Positions 53,391 through 63,125 of a DNA stretch of 64,000 bases are shown in pieces. The stretch's first letter is position 1. Every line of letters starts with the position of its first letter. The notes below the pieces were generated by a model that worked only from the letters and a program-made list of their open reading frames with translations, had not been told where the DNA came from and made no database searches. The stretch spans positions 305,698 to 369,697 of the forward strand of contig NZ_JADPFO010000002.1 of NCBI RefSeq assembly GCF_015668515.1. Reading direction: 5' to 3'. The stretch is from Paraclostridium tenue (GTDB lineage Bacteria; Bacillota; Clostridia; Peptostreptococcales; Peptostreptococcaceae). Both the position numbers and the translations under genes were made by a program.

Positions 53391-53412
53391 TTAAATATAA
53401 GGAGGATTAACA

Positions 53413-53970
53413 ATGAGCGCACAAGTAAAAAAACAATTAGAAGAAAAAATGAGCAGAACAATAGAAGCACTTAAAACAGAATTTACTACTATAAGAGCAG
53501 GAAGAGCTAATGCTCAAATGTTAGATAAAATAAGAGTTGATTATTACGGAACACCAACTCCTATAAATCAAGTTGGTGCTATATCTGTACCAGAACCAAG
53601 AACTTTAATGATAAATCCTTGGGATAAAACAGCTATGCCTGAAATAGAAAAAGCTATAAGAAACTCAGATTTAGGATTAAATCCAACTAATGATGGACAA
53701 GTTATAAGAATATCAGTTCCAGCTTTAACAGAAGAAAGAAGAAAAGAATTAGCTAAGCAAGCTAGCAAAGTTGCAGAAGAGTTTAAAGTTAGATTAAGAA
53801 ATGAAAGAAGAGATGCTAACGATAAGCTTAAAAAGATGGAAAAAGAAGGCGAAATAACTGAAGATGATTTAAAGAAATCTCAAGATGAAGTTCAAAAAGT
53901 AACTGATAAATTTATAAAAGAAGTTGATTCTTTATTAAAAGCTAAAGAACAAGATATAATGGCGGTATAA
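53413..53970 (+). CDS. frr: Ribosome recycling factor
   Basis: A 185-residue factor that, with EF-G, splits post-termination ribosomes. It is a tRNA-shaped helical bundle. Motifs: MSRTIEALKTEFTTIRAGRAN near residues 14-34, INPWDKTAMPEIEKAIRNSDLG near 72-94 and LTEERRKELAKQASKVAEEFKVRLRNERRDAND near 112-145, each typical of RRF. Normal length. It is 22 bases after pyrH; the ATG follows AAGGAGG. Confidence 0.98.
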   Translation: MSAQVKKQLEEKMSRTIEALKTEFTTIRAGRANAQMLDKIRVDYYGTPTPINQVGAISVPEPRTLMINPWDKTAMPEIEKAIRNSDLGLNPTNDGQVIRISVPALTEERRKELAKQASKVAEEFKVRLRNERRDANDKLKKMEKEGEITEDDLKKSQDEVQKVTDKFIKEVDSLLKAKEQDIMAV

Positions 53971-53972
53971 TA

Positions 53973-54176
53973 TTGAAAAAATACTACAATTTATTAGGAC
54001 TTCATACAAATGAGGTAGAAAATTTCTTTAAAAAAGAAAATAAAAACTATACTATAACTACCATAAAAGGATATAAAGATGAAGAAAAATTAATCGTACC
54101 TAGAGTTATTAAAATATCTGAGTTAGATAATAGTGTAGAGATAATACAAACTTACTTTGCTGACTCCTTAAAATAG
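53973..54176 (+). CDS. Hypothetical small protein between frr and uppS
   Basis: A 67-residue protein, MKKYYNLLGLHTNEVENFF at the start, then a strand-rich segment (YTITTIKGYKDEEKLIVPRVIKISE). The start is a TTG only two bases after the frr stop, so translation probably depends on coupling; no strong ribosome site is seen. The position suggests a conserved member of this operon in the family, but I know no function. Cytosolic by the absence of signals. Confidence 0.7.
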   Translation: MKKYYNLLGLHTNEVENFFKKENKNYTITTIKGYKDEEKLIVPRVIKISELDNSVEIIQTYFADSLK

Positions 54177-54206
54177 GAGTCAGAAAATTTTATTGGGAGG
54201 TAGTTT

Positions 54207-54941
54207 ATGAATAAAAATAATATATATGACATAAACTTAAGTAATGTACCTACTCATATAGCAATAATAATGGACGGAAATGGTAGATGGGCTAAAGAGA
54301 GACTACTTCCAAGAACAGTTGGACATAAAGCTGGGGTTGAAGCTATAAGGGCAGTTACAAAAGAGTGCTCAGCATTAGGGGTAAAACATTTAACTTTATA
54401 TGCATTTTCAACAGAAAATTGGAAAAGACCAAAGTTAGAAGTAGATGCTTTAATGAATCTATTATATACATATTTAAATAAAGAGTTAAAAGAATTACAT
54501 AAAAATAATGTAAGAATAACAACTATAGGTGATATAGATGTACTACCACGTAAATCTATAGATGCTATAAAAAATGCAATTGATGTAACTAAAGATAATA
54601 CTGGATTAAACTTAAATATAGCTTTAAATTATGGTAGTAGAAATGATATAAAAAATGCAGTTGTAGATATAGTAAAAAATTATAAAAGTGGTAAAATAGA
54701 TATAGAAGATATAAATGAAGATACTATAACAAAACATTTAAGTACAAAGTCTATACCAGACCCAGATTTAATAATAAGAACTAGTGGTGAACAAAGAATA
54801 AGTAACTTCTTATTGTGGGAGATTGCATATTCTGAATTTTATTTTACAGATATATACTGGCCTGATTTCAATGAAACTGAGGTTAGAAAAGCTATATATG
54901 TTTACCAAAATAGAGATAGAAGGTTTGGTGGACTTAAGTAA
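54207..54941 (+). CDS. uppS: Isoprenyl transferase (undecaprenyl diphosphate synthase)
   Basis: A 244-residue cis-prenyltransferase that builds undecaprenyl diphosphate, the carrier for peptidoglycan and teichoic acid. AIIMDGNGRWAKERLLPRTVGHKAGVEA near residues 17-44 contains the catalytic Asp and phosphate-binding residues. TLYAFSTENWKRP near 67-79 and PDLIIRTSGEQRISNFLLWEIAYSEFYFTD near 183-212 are also present. Normal length. It begins an isoprenoid/lipid run; the ATG follows GGAGG. Confidence 0.98.
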   Translation: MNKNNIYDINLSNVPTHIAIIMDGNGRWAKERLLPRTVGHKAGVEAIRAVTKECSALGVKHLTLYAFSTENWKRPKLEVDALMNLLYTYLNKELKELHKNNVRITTIGDIDVLPRKSIDAIKNAIDVTKDNTGLNLNIALNYGSRNDIKNAVVDIVKNYKSGKIDIEDINEDTITKHLSTKSIPDPDLIIRTSGEQRISNFLLWEIAYSEFYFTDIYWPDFNETEVRKAIYVYQNRDRRFGGLK

Positions 54942-54953
54942 GGAGATTATTTT

Positions 54954-55730
54954 ATGGTTGTAAGAATCATTGCAGCACTAGCTTTAATTCCATTATTACT
55001 ATTTGTAATATATGGAGGATTGCCACTATACATAGCAGAGGCTATTATAGGAATAATTGGGTTAGATGAGTTCTATAAAGCATTTAAAAGCAAAAGTATA
55101 CAACCTATAAGTATTTTGGGGTATTTATTTGCTATATACTTATCTATAAAAAATATTTTTAAATTACAAACCGAATATACATATATATTTGTATTTATAT
55201 TATTCTTAATAGGAATAGTTTATATTTTATCGAATAAGAAAAACATAATAGATTTTTCTATAACATTTATAGGTATATTTTATATACCAATATTTTTAGA
55301 TTATATAGTTTTAACAATAAATAATTTTAGATTAGGCGGAATTTATGTATGGTTGATATTTATAATATCATTTATGACAGATACCTTTGCATATTTTAGT
55401 GGATATCTATTTGGAAAACATAAATTAATACCTAGCATAAGTCCTAAGAAAACGATAGAAGGTAGTATTGGTGGTATTTTAGGTTCTACAATTTGTTGCG
55501 TAATTTTTGGATATATATTTAAATTAGATATAACTCATATGATTTTAGTAGGAAGTATTGGAAGTATCGTAGCACAATTTGGAGATCTATTTGCATCAGC
55601 TATAAAAAGATACGTAGGAATAAAAGATTATGGAAAATTAATACCAGGACATGGTGGTATATTAGATAGATTTGATAGTGTTATACTAGTAGCACCATTT
55701 GTTTACTATGCAATATATATATTTATTTAG
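54954..55730 (+). CDS. cdsA: Phosphatidate cytidylyltransferase
   Basis: A 258-residue membrane enzyme making CDP-diacylglycerol from phosphatidate and CTP. The C-terminal signature is present (SAIKRYVGIKDYGKLIPGHGG, then ILDRFDS near residue 240), with the metal-binding Asp residues and a G-D-L-F-A-S segment before it. Six to eight helices fill the rest. It follows uppS by 12 bases. Its product could feed the CDP-alcohol phosphotransferase at 42.7 kb. The ATG follows AAGGAG. Confidence 0.97.
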   Translation: MVVRIIAALALIPLLLFVIYGGLPLYIAEAIIGIIGLDEFYKAFKSKSIQPISILGYLFAIYLSIKNIFKLQTEYTYIFVFILFLIGIVYILSNKKNIIDFSITFIGIFYIPIFLDYIVLTINNFRLGGIYVWLIFIISFMTDTFAYFSGYLFGKHKLIPSISPKKTIEGSIGGILGSTICCVIFGYIFKLDITHMILVGSIGSIVAQFGDLFASAIKRYVGIKDYGKLIPGHGGILDRFDSVILVAPFVYYAIYIFI

Positions 55731-55750
55731 CTTCAGGTTCCTCTGAAGCT
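55729..55750 (+). other. Hairpin between cdsA and dxr
   Basis: AGCTTCAG (55729-55736) pairs with CTGAAGCT (55743-55750), directly at the cdsA stop. A short TTTAATT tail makes it a weak terminator at best; attenuation within the operon is possible. Confidence 0.55.
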
Positions 55751-55794
55751 TTAATTGTATAGTATATAAATTATTGGAAAGGAATATAAATAGT

Positions 55795-56946
55795 ATGAAA
55801 AAAATATCAATATTGGGATCAACAGGATCGATAGGAACACAAACTTTAGATGTAGTTAGAAAAAATAGAGATAAATTTGAAGTTGTAGCTATATCTGCAA
55901 ATAGTAGCATAAACCTACTTTTAGAGCAAATAAAGGAATTTAAGCCTAGATATGTTGCGGTATATAATGAAAATAGTGCAAAAGAATTAAAAGAAATGAT
56001 ACCAAGTGATATAAAAATTGAAGTATTAAGCGGAATGGAAGGGTTAATTACAATATCGTCTTTAGATGAAATTGATGTGCTTTTAACTGCAATAGTGGGT
56101 ATGATAGGCTTAGTACCAACTCTTGAAGCAATAAAAAAAGGTAAGACTATAGCACTAGCTAATAAAGAAACATTAGTTACAGCAGGTCAATTAGTTATGG
56201 AAGAAGCAAAGAAAAGAAATGTAGCAATACTTCCTGTCGATAGTGAACACAGTGCAATATTCCAATGTTTAAATGGGGAGAGTAAAAAAGAAATAGAAAG
56301 CATAATATTAACTGCGTCTGGAGGACCATTTAGAGGTAAGTCTAAAAATGATTTAATAAATGTAACTAAAAACGAAGCATTAAAACATCCAAATTGGAGT
56401 ATGGGAAGAAAAATAAGTATAGATTCTTCTACTCTTATGAATAAGGGATTAGAAGTTATAGAAGCTAAATGGTTATTCGATGTAAACTCAGATAAAATAG
56501 ATGTAGTTGTACATCCTCAAAGTATAATACATTCAATGGTTCAATTTGTAGACAGTTCAATAATAGCTCAGATGGGATGCCCGGATATGAAACTTCCTAT
56601 ACAATATGCATTAACTTATCCAGAAAGAATACTTAATGATTTTGAAAGATTAGATTTTTCTAAGTTAAGTAGCTTAACATTTGAAAAACCTGATTTAAAT
56701 ACTTTTCCTTGTTTAAAGTTAGCATATGATAGTTTAAATATGGGAGGAACATACTCAGCAGTTTTAAATGCAGCTAATGAAGTTCTAGTTAATGAATTTT
56801 TAGAAGATAAAATAAAATTCTACGATATTCCATACTATATAGAAAAAACATTAGATGCTCATAAGAGTATAGAAAAGCCAACATTAGAAGAAATATTATA
56901 TACAGATAATTGGAGTAGAGAATTCGTAAAAAAATGTATTAAATAA
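55795..56946 (+). CDS. dxr: 1-deoxy-D-xylulose 5-phosphate reductoisomerase
   Basis: A 383-residue NADPH enzyme, the committed step of the MEP isoprenoid pathway. [19 protein letters not shown] near residue 5 is the NADP loop; [15 protein letters not shown] near 120 and [15 protein letters not shown] near 145 hold metal and substrate residues. I prefer the ATG at 55795, which matches the usual MKKISILGS start, over the TTG at 55774. AAAGGA lies 11 bases before it. It is followed 12 bases later by rseP. Confidence 0.97.
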   Translation: MKKISILGSTGSIGTQTLDVVRKNRDKFEVVAISANSSINLLLEQIKEFKPRYVAVYNENSAKELKEMIPSDIKIEVLSGMEGLITISSLDEIDVLLTAIVGMIGLVPTLEAIKKGKTIALANKETLVTAGQLVMEEAKKRNVAILPVDSEHSAIFQCLNGESKKEIESIILTASGGPFRGKSKNDLINVTKNEALKHPNWSMGRKISIDSSTLMNKGLEVIEAKWLFDVNSDKIDVVVHPQSIIHSMVQFVDSSIIAQMGCPDMKLPIQYALTYPERILNDFERLDFSKLSSLTFEKPDLNTFPCLKLAYDSLNMGGTYSAVLNAANEVLVNEFLEDKIKFYDIPYYIEKTLDAHKSIEKPTLEEILYTDNWSREFVKKCIK

Positions 56947-56958
56947 GGTGGTGAAGGT

Positions 56959-57987
56959 ATGAATATAATAACTGTATTAGCAGCTATTTTAGCTTTTGGT
57001 ATAATAGTATTCATTCATGAATTAGGACACTTTTTATTTGCTAAAAGAGCAGGGGTTAGGATACATGAATTTGCTATAGGTATGGGGCCAAAAATATATA
57101 GTTTTCAAAAAGGAGAGACATTATACAGTATAAGGTTATTACCTCTTGGTGGATATGTTGCTATGGAGGGTGAAGATGGTGATTCGAAGGATCCAAGAGC
57201 TTTTGGTAATAAAAGCATATTACAAAGGGCTAGTATATTATTTGCAGGTCCATTTTTCAATATAATACTTACAGTTATAATTTTAATTCCTGTATTTATG
57301 TATATAGGAAATCCGAGTAAGCCAACAACAACTTTACAAACTGTTATGGAAAATAGCGTGGCTCAAAAAGCAGGAATTAAATCAGGGGATAAAATAACTG
57401 AAATAAATGGAGTTAACATTAAAAGTTGGAATGAATTAAGTAAAGAAATTCAATCGTCAAATGGAAAAGAGTTATCAATAACTATTAATAGAGATGGAAA
57501 AGAAAAAAATGTTAAGGTTAAGCCTGAGTTTAAAGATGGAAATTATTTAATAGGGATATCTCCCAAAAATGAAAAAGATATATTAGGAGCGTTTGGAAAT
57601 GCAATAAAAGCAACTATAAATATGACTGTTCAAATGGTTACTTTCTTAGGAAAATTAATAACAGGTAATTTACCAGGTGGAGTCGAAGGTTCTCTTGCAG
57701 GACCTGTAGGTGTAATAAGCATTGTTGCAGATGCAACTAGATCAGGGTTAGTAAGTGTTCTTCAAATTGCAGCTGTAATAAGTTTAAACTTAGGAATATT
57801 AAACTTATTACCTATACCAGCTCTTGACGGAGGAAGATTATTCTTTTTATTTATAGAATTTTTAAGAGGTGGAAAGAAAATAGATCCTAATAAAGAAGGT
57901 ATGGTAAATTTAATAGGATTTGCTACATTAATGATATTTATGTTATTTATAACATATAAAGATATAGTTAAATTAATTAGAATGTAG
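56959..57987 (+). CDS. rseP: RseP-type site-2 metalloprotease
   Basis: A 342-residue M50B intramembrane protease. The zinc motif HELGH lies near residue 20 (FIHELGHFLFAK), and the second active-site segment NLLPIPALDGGRL near residue 282 supplies the Asp. A PDZ domain occupies about residues 115-195 (KAGIKSGDKITEINGVNIKSW). Four helices are expected. It cuts membrane-bound regulators such as anti-sigma factors or remnant signal peptides. The ATG follows GGTGGTGAAGG. Confidence 0.96.
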   Translation: MNIITVLAAILAFGIIVFIHELGHFLFAKRAGVRIHEFAIGMGPKIYSFQKGETLYSIRLLPLGGYVAMEGEDGDSKDPRAFGNKSILQRASILFAGPFFNIILTVIILIPVFMYIGNPSKPTTTLQTVMENSVAQKAGIKSGDKITEINGVNIKSWNELSKEIQSSNGKELSITINRDGKEKNVKVKPEFKDGNYLIGISPKNEKDILGAFGNAIKATINMTVQMVTFLGKLITGNLPGGVEGSLAGPVGVISIVADATRSGLVSVLQIAAVISLNLGILNLLPIPALDGGRLFFLFIEFLRGGKKIDPNKEGMVNLIGFATLMIFMLFITYKDIVKLIRM

Positions 57988-58018
57988 CAAAGTTTGACTA
58001 GAAGGTGAAGGTGAGACA

Positions 58019-59080
58019 ATGAGTTACGAAAGAAGATTAAGTAGAGAAATTAGTGTGGGAAGTCTTAAAATTGGTGGAAACAATCCAATATCTATACAAT
58101 CTATGACTAATACAGATACAAGAGATGCAAAAGCAACTATAGAACAAATAAAAAGACTTGAAGAAGTTGGATGTGATGTCGTTAGAGTTGCAGTTCCTGA
58201 TATGGAAGCAGCTAAAAACATAGGCGAAATAAAGAAAAATGTAAATATACCTGTGATTGCAGATATACATTTTGATTATAAATTAGCACTAGAAGCTATA
58301 GAACAAGGTGTAGATGGAGTCAGAATAAATCCAGGAAACATAGGGAATATAGACAGAGTAAAAATGGTCGTAAACAAATGTAAGGAGAAAAACCTTAAAA
58401 TAAGAATAGGTGTAAATGGTGGTTCTTTAGAAAAAGATTTGTTACAAAAATATGGTTCTGCCACAGCTGAAGCTTTAGTAGAAAGTGCACTAGGCCATGT
58501 AAAAATACTTGAAGACTTAGATTTTTATAATATAGTTATATCTCTTAAATCATCAGATATATATAAAACTATAGAAGCTTATGAACTTATATCTAAGAAA
58601 GTTGATTATCCACTTCATATAGGGATAACAGAATCAGGAAGTGTCAAAAAAGGAACTATAAAATCTTCAATAGGCGTAGGAGCTCTTTTATTAAAGGGTA
58701 TAGGAGATACTGTAAGAATATCTCTTACAGGAGACCCAACTGAAGAGGTAATAGTAGGAAAAGAAATATTAAGAAGTTTAGGATTATTAAATGATAAGAT
58801 AAAAGTTATATCATGCCCTACTTGTGGAAGATGTAATATAAATCTTATAGATGTAGTAAATGAAGTAGAAGCGAAAATTAATAAAATTGATAAAGACATA
58901 ACTGTAGCTATAATGGGATGTGCAGTTAATGGGCCAGGAGAAGCTAAAGAAGCTGATATCGGTATAGCTGGTGGTAAAGGAGAAGGTCTATTATTTAAAA
59001 AAGGTGAGATAGTAAGGAAAATAAAAGGAGATAGTTTAGTAGAAGAACTGTTAGCAGAGATAGATTTATATAATAAGTAA
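58019..59080 (+). CDS. ispG: 4-hydroxy-3-methylbut-2-enyl diphosphate synthase
   Basis: A 353-residue iron-sulfur enzyme of the MEP pathway that opens the cyclic diphosphate to HMBPP. The TIM barrel includes [19 protein letters not shown] near residue 18 and [10 protein letters not shown] near 100. The [4Fe-4S] cluster ligands are in [12 protein letters not shown] near residue 265 and [11 protein letters not shown] near 300. Length fits the short bacterial form. Together with dxr it brackets rseP. The ATG follows AAGGTGAGAC. A strong terminator ends the block. Confidence 0.98.
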   Translation: MSYERRLSREISVGSLKIGGNNPISIQSMTNTDTRDAKATIEQIKRLEEVGCDVVRVAVPDMEAAKNIGEIKKNVNIPVIADIHFDYKLALEAIEQGVDGVRINPGNIGNIDRVKMVVNKCKEKNLKIRIGVNGGSLEKDLLQKYGSATAEALVESALGHVKILEDLDFYNIVISLKSSDIYKTIEAYELISKKVDYPLHIGITESGSVKKGTIKSSIGVGALLLKGIGDTVRISLTGDPTEEVIVGKEILRSLGLLNDKIKVISCPTCGRCNINLIDVVNEVEAKINKIDKDITVAIMGCAVNGPGEAKEADIGIAGGKGEGLLFKKGEIVRKIKGDSLVEELLAEIDLYNK

Positions 59081-59084
59081 TAAT

Positions 59085-59133
59085 AAAGAGCTGTTAAGTT
59101 AAGATTTTAAATCTTAACTTAGCAGCTTTTTTA
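59085..59133 (+). terminator. Terminator of the pyrH-ispG block
   Basis: AAAGAGCTGTTAAGTTAAGAT with its partner ATCTTAACTTAGCAGCTTT (one wobble), a short loop and a T run. Confidence 0.88.
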
Positions 59134-59154
59134 TTTATATTAGCCATTTAATCA

Positions 59155-59194
59155 ATTCTTGTTATTAGGATATTTTTGTATAAATAACAAGAAT
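59155..59194 (+). promoter_or_regulatory. 12-bp inverted repeat before the hydrogenase gene
   Basis: ATTCTTGTTATT (59155-59166) and AATAACAAGAAT (59183-59194), 16 bases apart. TTGTTA/TAACAA half-sites recall those of the redox repressor Rex, but the spacing is far wider than Rex sites, so the regulator is open. No other feature explains the 130-base gap. Confidence 0.5.
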
Positions 59195-59263
59195 AGTATT
59201 TATCGATAATGGATAAGTTAATTAATAGTTTAAATACCAATTTATATAAAGGAGTGTTAAGAA

Positions 59264-61198
59264 ATGACAGATAAAAAACCGAGTATAATACAGAGTTCAT
59301 TGGGATCAGTATTTTCTGTGTTTAGTGAAGAAGAGCTAAAGCAAATAACTGATAATAGCAAAAGAAATATTGCTATTTCAGGTAAAATAAATAATCCTGG
59401 GATAATCGAAATTCCGGAAAAAGCTACACTTAGAGATGTTATAGACTTAGCGGGAGGAATAATAAAAAATAGCAACTTTAAAGCTGCACAATTAGGTATA
59501 CCATTTGGGGGATTTTTAACAGAAGATAGTTTAGATAAAGAATTAGACTTTAATTTTTTTGATAAAGATACTAGTAAAACTATCATAATACTTTCACAAG
59601 AAGATTGTATAGTTCAGTATGCTAAATTTTACATAGATTTTTTAATAGGAAAAATGAAAGAAGAAAAATATAAAAAGTATCAAAAAGTAAAAAATGAGAT
59701 ACTTCATATGTGGAAAATTTTAGATAGAATAAGCAAAGGCAGAGCTAATATGAGAGATATTTTCATATTAAGAGAACTTGCAAGTATTGTAAAGGATACT
59801 TTAAATCAAAATCACAACATAATGCAAGAAATTGTTGATAAATTTTATGATGAAATAGAAGAGCACATAGAAGAAGGAAAATGTTACACAGCTCAATGTA
59901 ATAATCTTATAAAATTGACTATAACAACTAAATGTATAGGTTGTGGAGCTTGTGAAAGAGTTTGTCCAGTTGACTGTATACATGGAGATAGAAAACAACA
60001 GCATTACATTGATTATAATAGATGTACACACTGTGGACAATGTATTCCAGTTTGTCCTGTAGACGCAATAACAGCAGGAGATAATACTCTTAAGTTTTTA
60101 AGAGATTTAGCTATACCAAATAAAGTGGTTATAACACAAATGGCACCTGCGATAAGAGTTACTATAGGAGAGGCTTTTGGATTTGAACCTGGAGTAAATG
60201 TAGAAAAAAAAATAGCAGCAGGTCTAAGAAAATTAGGTGTAGATTATGTATTTGATACTACATGGGCAGCTGATTTAACAATAATGGAAGAAGCAGCAGA
60301 ACTTCAAGAAAGATTAGAAAAACATTTTTCAGGAGATGAAGATGTTAGATTACCAATACTTACATCTTGTTGTCCTGCGTGGATTAAATTTATAGAACAA
60401 AACTATGGAGATATGCTAGATGTGCCATCAAGTGCTAAATCACCTATGCAGATGTTCGCAACCGTAGCTAAAGATTTATGGGCAAAAGAAAAAGGTCTTA
60501 CTAGAGATCAAGTAATATCAGTTGCTATAATGCCTTGTGTGGCTAAAAAGTATGAAGCATCAAGACACGAATTTTCAAGAGATTTTAATTATGATGTTGA
60601 CTATGTTATTACAACAAGAGAACTTATAAAAATATTTGAAAACTCAAATATAAATTTACAGGATATAGAGGATAGTGAGATAGACCACGTTTTAGGAGAT
60701 TATACTGGTGCAGGAATTATATTTGGAAGAACTGGGGGAGTCATAGAAGCAGCAACTAGAACTGCTATAGAGAATATGACAGGAGAAAAAATAGAAAATG
60801 TAGAATTTGAATGCCTTAGAGGATGGGATTCATTTAGAGCTTGTGATTTAGAAGTAGGTGGATTAAAACTTAGAATAGGAGTTGCTTATGGACTTAAGGA
60901 AGCAGGTAAAATGCTTGATAAAATAAGAAATAAAGAAGAGTTTTTCCATGCAATAGAGATAATGGCGTGTACTTGTGGATGTGTAGGTGGAGGTGGACAA
61001 CCTAAAGCTAGAAAGAGAGCCGAAACAATAGAAAAAAGGGCAGAAGGCTTAAATAATATAGATAGATCATTAAATTTAAGAAAATCTAATGAAAATCCAG
61101 AAGTACAAGCTATATATGATAAATATTTAGATCATCCATTAAGTGATAAAGCTCGTGAACTTTTACACACTAAATATTTTGTTAAAGTTAAGAAATAA
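59264..61198 (+). CDS. [FeFe] hydrogenase fused to a NuoF/HydB-like SLBB region
   Basis: A 644-residue enzyme for H2 production or uptake, taking electrons from ferredoxin-type clusters. Residues 38-130 match the SLBB domain (SGKINNPGIIEIPEKATLRDVIDLAGG), and 120-215 resemble the NuoF/HydB C-terminus, though the usual ESCGKCxPCR cluster cysteines are replaced by GKMKEEKYKKYQ. Two ferredoxin clusters follow (CIGCGACERVCPVDC near 225, CTHCGQCIPVCPVDA near 255). The H-cluster motifs are intact: LTSCCPAW near 365, IMPCVAKKYEASR near 420 and MACTCGCVGGGGQP near 570. Normal H-domain. The ATG follows AAAGGAGTG. It is monocistronic in the window. Confidence 0.93.
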   Translation: MTDKKPSIIQSSLGSVFSVFSEEELKQITDNSKRNIAISGKINNPGIIEIPEKATLRDVIDLAGGIIKNSNFKAAQLGIPFGGFLTEDSLDKELDFNFFDKDTSKTIIILSQEDCIVQYAKFYIDFLIGKMKEEKYKKYQKVKNEILHMWKILDRISKGRANMRDIFILRELASIVKDTLNQNHNIMQEIVDKFYDEIEEHIEEGKCYTAQCNNLIKLTITTKCIGCGACERVCPVDCIHGDRKQQHYIDYNRCTHCGQCIPVCPVDAITAGDNTLKFLRDLAIPNKVVITQMAPAIRVTIGEAFGFEPGVNVEKKIAAGLRKLGVDYVFDTTWAADLTIMEEAAELQERLEKHFSGDEDVRLPILTSCCPAWIKFIEQNYGDMLDVPSSAKSPMQMFATVAKDLWAKEKGLTRDQVISVAIMPCVAKKYEASRHEFSRDFNYDVDYVITTRELIKIFENSNINLQDIEDSEIDHVLGDYTGAGIIFGRTGGVIEAATRTAIENMTGEKIENVEFECLRGWDSFRACDLEVGGLKLRIGVAYGLKEAGKMLDKIRNKEEFFHAIEIMACTCGCVGGGGQPKARKRAETIEKRAEGLNNIDRSLNLRKSNENPEVQAIYDKYLDHPLSDKARELLHTKYFVKVKK

Positions 61199-61278
61199 AT
61201 TTTTAAAATTAATATTGTATAAATAAAAGTTGTCATAGCGGAAATAATAAGTTTGTAAGAAATTGGAAGGAGTAAACA

Positions 61279-61863
61279 ATGAAAAACCTTAAAATATTAT
61301 CAGTAGCATTAGTGATTATGATTGGTAATATTTTGTTTATGGGATGTGAAATTTATAATAAATATGGAGAAAATAAAATCAACATCAGAAATAATAATCA
61401 AGAAGGTTTAAGTATATACGAATATAATGATATATTTACAAATTTATATAAAAAATATATAGATCCGATTGAAAAAGAAGAATATGATGATATAAAAAAA
61501 TTTCTATTAAAACAAGATAATGAAGATAATTATAAAAGTTTAAATAAATATAAAAAGCTATTGAATATATCAAATCAACAATTGATCGAGTTTAAAAAAG
61601 GAATGAATAATTTAGTTACTAAAGATATTGATCTTACTAAATTAAATAATGAATTAATAGAAAATACTTTGAATTTAATAAAAGAAATTGAAGTAGAGAT
61701 TAAAGAAATAGATAATATACCACCAGATAACTATTCAATGGCAAAATCAGAATTTATAGTATATTTACAAAAAAATATATCTATACAAAGTTATATAAAA
61801 ACTAAGTTTGAAAATTCTATAGAAAGTATAAGAAATTATCTAGATATAGAATTAAATAAATAA
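61279..61863 (+). CDS. Lipoprotein A of a related pair
   Basis: A 194-residue lipoprotein with a lipobox near residue 23 (LFMGCEIY). The rest is helical and rich in Lys, Glu and Asn, with a repeated-looking pattern (YEYNDIFTNLYKKYIDPIEKEEYDDIKK, FKKGMNNLV). The ATG has GGAAGGAG upstream. It is followed 18 bases later by a second lipoprotein of similar layout, so the two probably arose by duplication. No known domain; a surface helical bundle is a guess. Confidence 0.7.
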   Translation: MKNLKILSVALVIMIGNILFMGCEIYNKYGENKINIRNNNQEGLSIYEYNDIFTNLYKKYIDPIEKEEYDDIKKFLLKQDNEDNYKSLNKYKKLLNISNQQLIEFKKGMNNLVTKDIDLTKLNNELIENTLNLIKEIEVEIKEIDNIPPDNYSMAKSEFIVYLQKNISIQSYIKTKFENSIESIRNYLDIELNK

Positions 61864-61881
61864 TTAATTTGGAGGTATAAT

Positions 61882-62502
61882 ATGAAATATTCAAAAATTT
61901 TAGCGGCAAGTTTAATAGGGTTATTATCATTTGGGACGGTAGGATGTACAAATAAAATGCCGAAAAAAACAGATGAAAATAGAGTAACAAAATCAACAAC
62001 AGAAACTAAGGATAATAGATATGGTAATATGAGTATGGAAAGTTATAAGAATGAATTCGGTAAATTATATGAAAGCAACATTGCTAGATTAGAAAATTAT
62101 AATGGATATAATGAAATATTGGTAGAAAAAGAAACAAAAGATTACCCAGGAAATGAAAAGTATCTTGAAGGATTAAAAAAAGCATATAAAGATAGTGAAA
62201 AAAATTTACAAGAGTTTGTAGATTCTTTAAAAAGAGTAAAAACAGAAGATCCTAAAGTAAAAGATATGAATGATAAATTGATAGCAGAAGGAAATAAATT
62301 AATAGCAGAACTAAAAACTAGAACTAAAAAATTAGATGAAGTACCAAATAATTTAATGCAAAAATCAGAGGTAGAATTTAGAAAAGGTATAAATGATTTA
62401 TTAAATGTAGATAATACAACAAGAAATGATTTTAACAATTTGATGAAAGATGCACAAGAATTTTTCGGTATAGACAATAAAAATAAAATAAATAAAAAAT
62501 AA
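61882..62502 (+). CDS. Lipoprotein B of a related pair
   Basis: A 206-residue lipoprotein with a lipobox (GTVGCTNK) near residue 22. After a Lys/Thr-rich linker the body is helical: YKNEFGKLYESNIARLENY, then PGNEKYLEGLKKAYKDSEKNLQEF and RKGINDLLNVDNTTRNDFNNLM. The layout parallels lipoprotein A (F..LY..., K..L....., FRKG), but identity is low. The ATG follows TGGAGG. A 27-bp inverted repeat ends the unit. Function unknown. Confidence 0.7.
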   Translation: MKYSKILAASLIGLLSFGTVGCTNKMPKKTDENRVTKSTTETKDNRYGNMSMESYKNEFGKLYESNIARLENYNGYNEILVEKETKDYPGNEKYLEGLKKAYKDSEKNLQEFVDSLKRVKTEDPKVKDMNDKLIAEGNKLIAELKTRTKKLDEVPNNLMQKSEVEFRKGINDLLNVDNTTRNDFNNLMKDAQEFFGIDNKNKINKK

Positions 62503-62506
62503 ATAT

Positions 62507-62565
62507 ATGTAAATAAAAAAATAAAAGCACTTATAATTTAAGTGCTTTTATTTTTTTATTTACAT
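62507..62565 (+). terminator. Very long terminator stem after the lipoprotein pair
   Basis: Arms 62507-62533 and 62539-62565 are perfect reverse complements (27 bp) around a 5-base loop. The right arm holds a seven-base T run, so it terminates on the plus strand; the symmetry would allow the minus strand too. Confidence 0.82.
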
Positions 62566-63125
62566 AATTTTTTATATATTCAAATGAATTTGTATCTAAT
62601 GTAAGAAGATTTACTTTCTAAGTATATGTAAAAAATAATTTGTGAATTTTTTAAAATTAAATCTAGAATTTATTGCGATTAGTGATCTTCATAATAAAAT
62701 TAATACAAGAAAATTAATAGTGTAGAATCTAAAGTATATATTTTTTTATCCGTATAGAAGGATGAGTTGAAAAAATAATTAATTACATAAAATTATTAAG
62801 ACTGACATTAGCAATATGAATTTAGGTTAAATAATCTGAATTATTACTTATTCTTTAAAATATTATAAAGAATTCAAAAAAATTTTAACAGTAAAGATTG
62901 ATTTTTAATAAAATTTAATAGAAAGTAGTACCTTATATTTGAATTAGGAAAAAATTCCATAAGTATAAAGGTAATATATGTATATTTAAATATTTAAAGT
63001 AAAAAATTATATATATTTTAAATATTACTAAATATATATAGTAAATTATTTAACACTCTATAAAATAGGGAAATTTTATTGTCGATGCAGAGAAATATAA
63101 TAAAAAATTGCAGGGAGGAATATGT
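62566..63125. other. 560-base intergenic region before the chemotaxis receptor
   Basis: Very AT-rich, with no credible frame and no c-di-GMP riboswitch pattern that I can see. TAAA (63061-63064) and GTCGATG (63081-63087), 16 bases apart, weakly resemble a flagellar sigma-28 promoter. A GGGAGGA ribosome site (63112-63118) precedes the receptor ATG. Confidence 0.4.

Noticed and set aside
62566..63125. c-di-GMP riboswitch before the chemotaxis receptor
   Set aside because: No GNRA-type loop or conserved GEMM core is visible in the leader.
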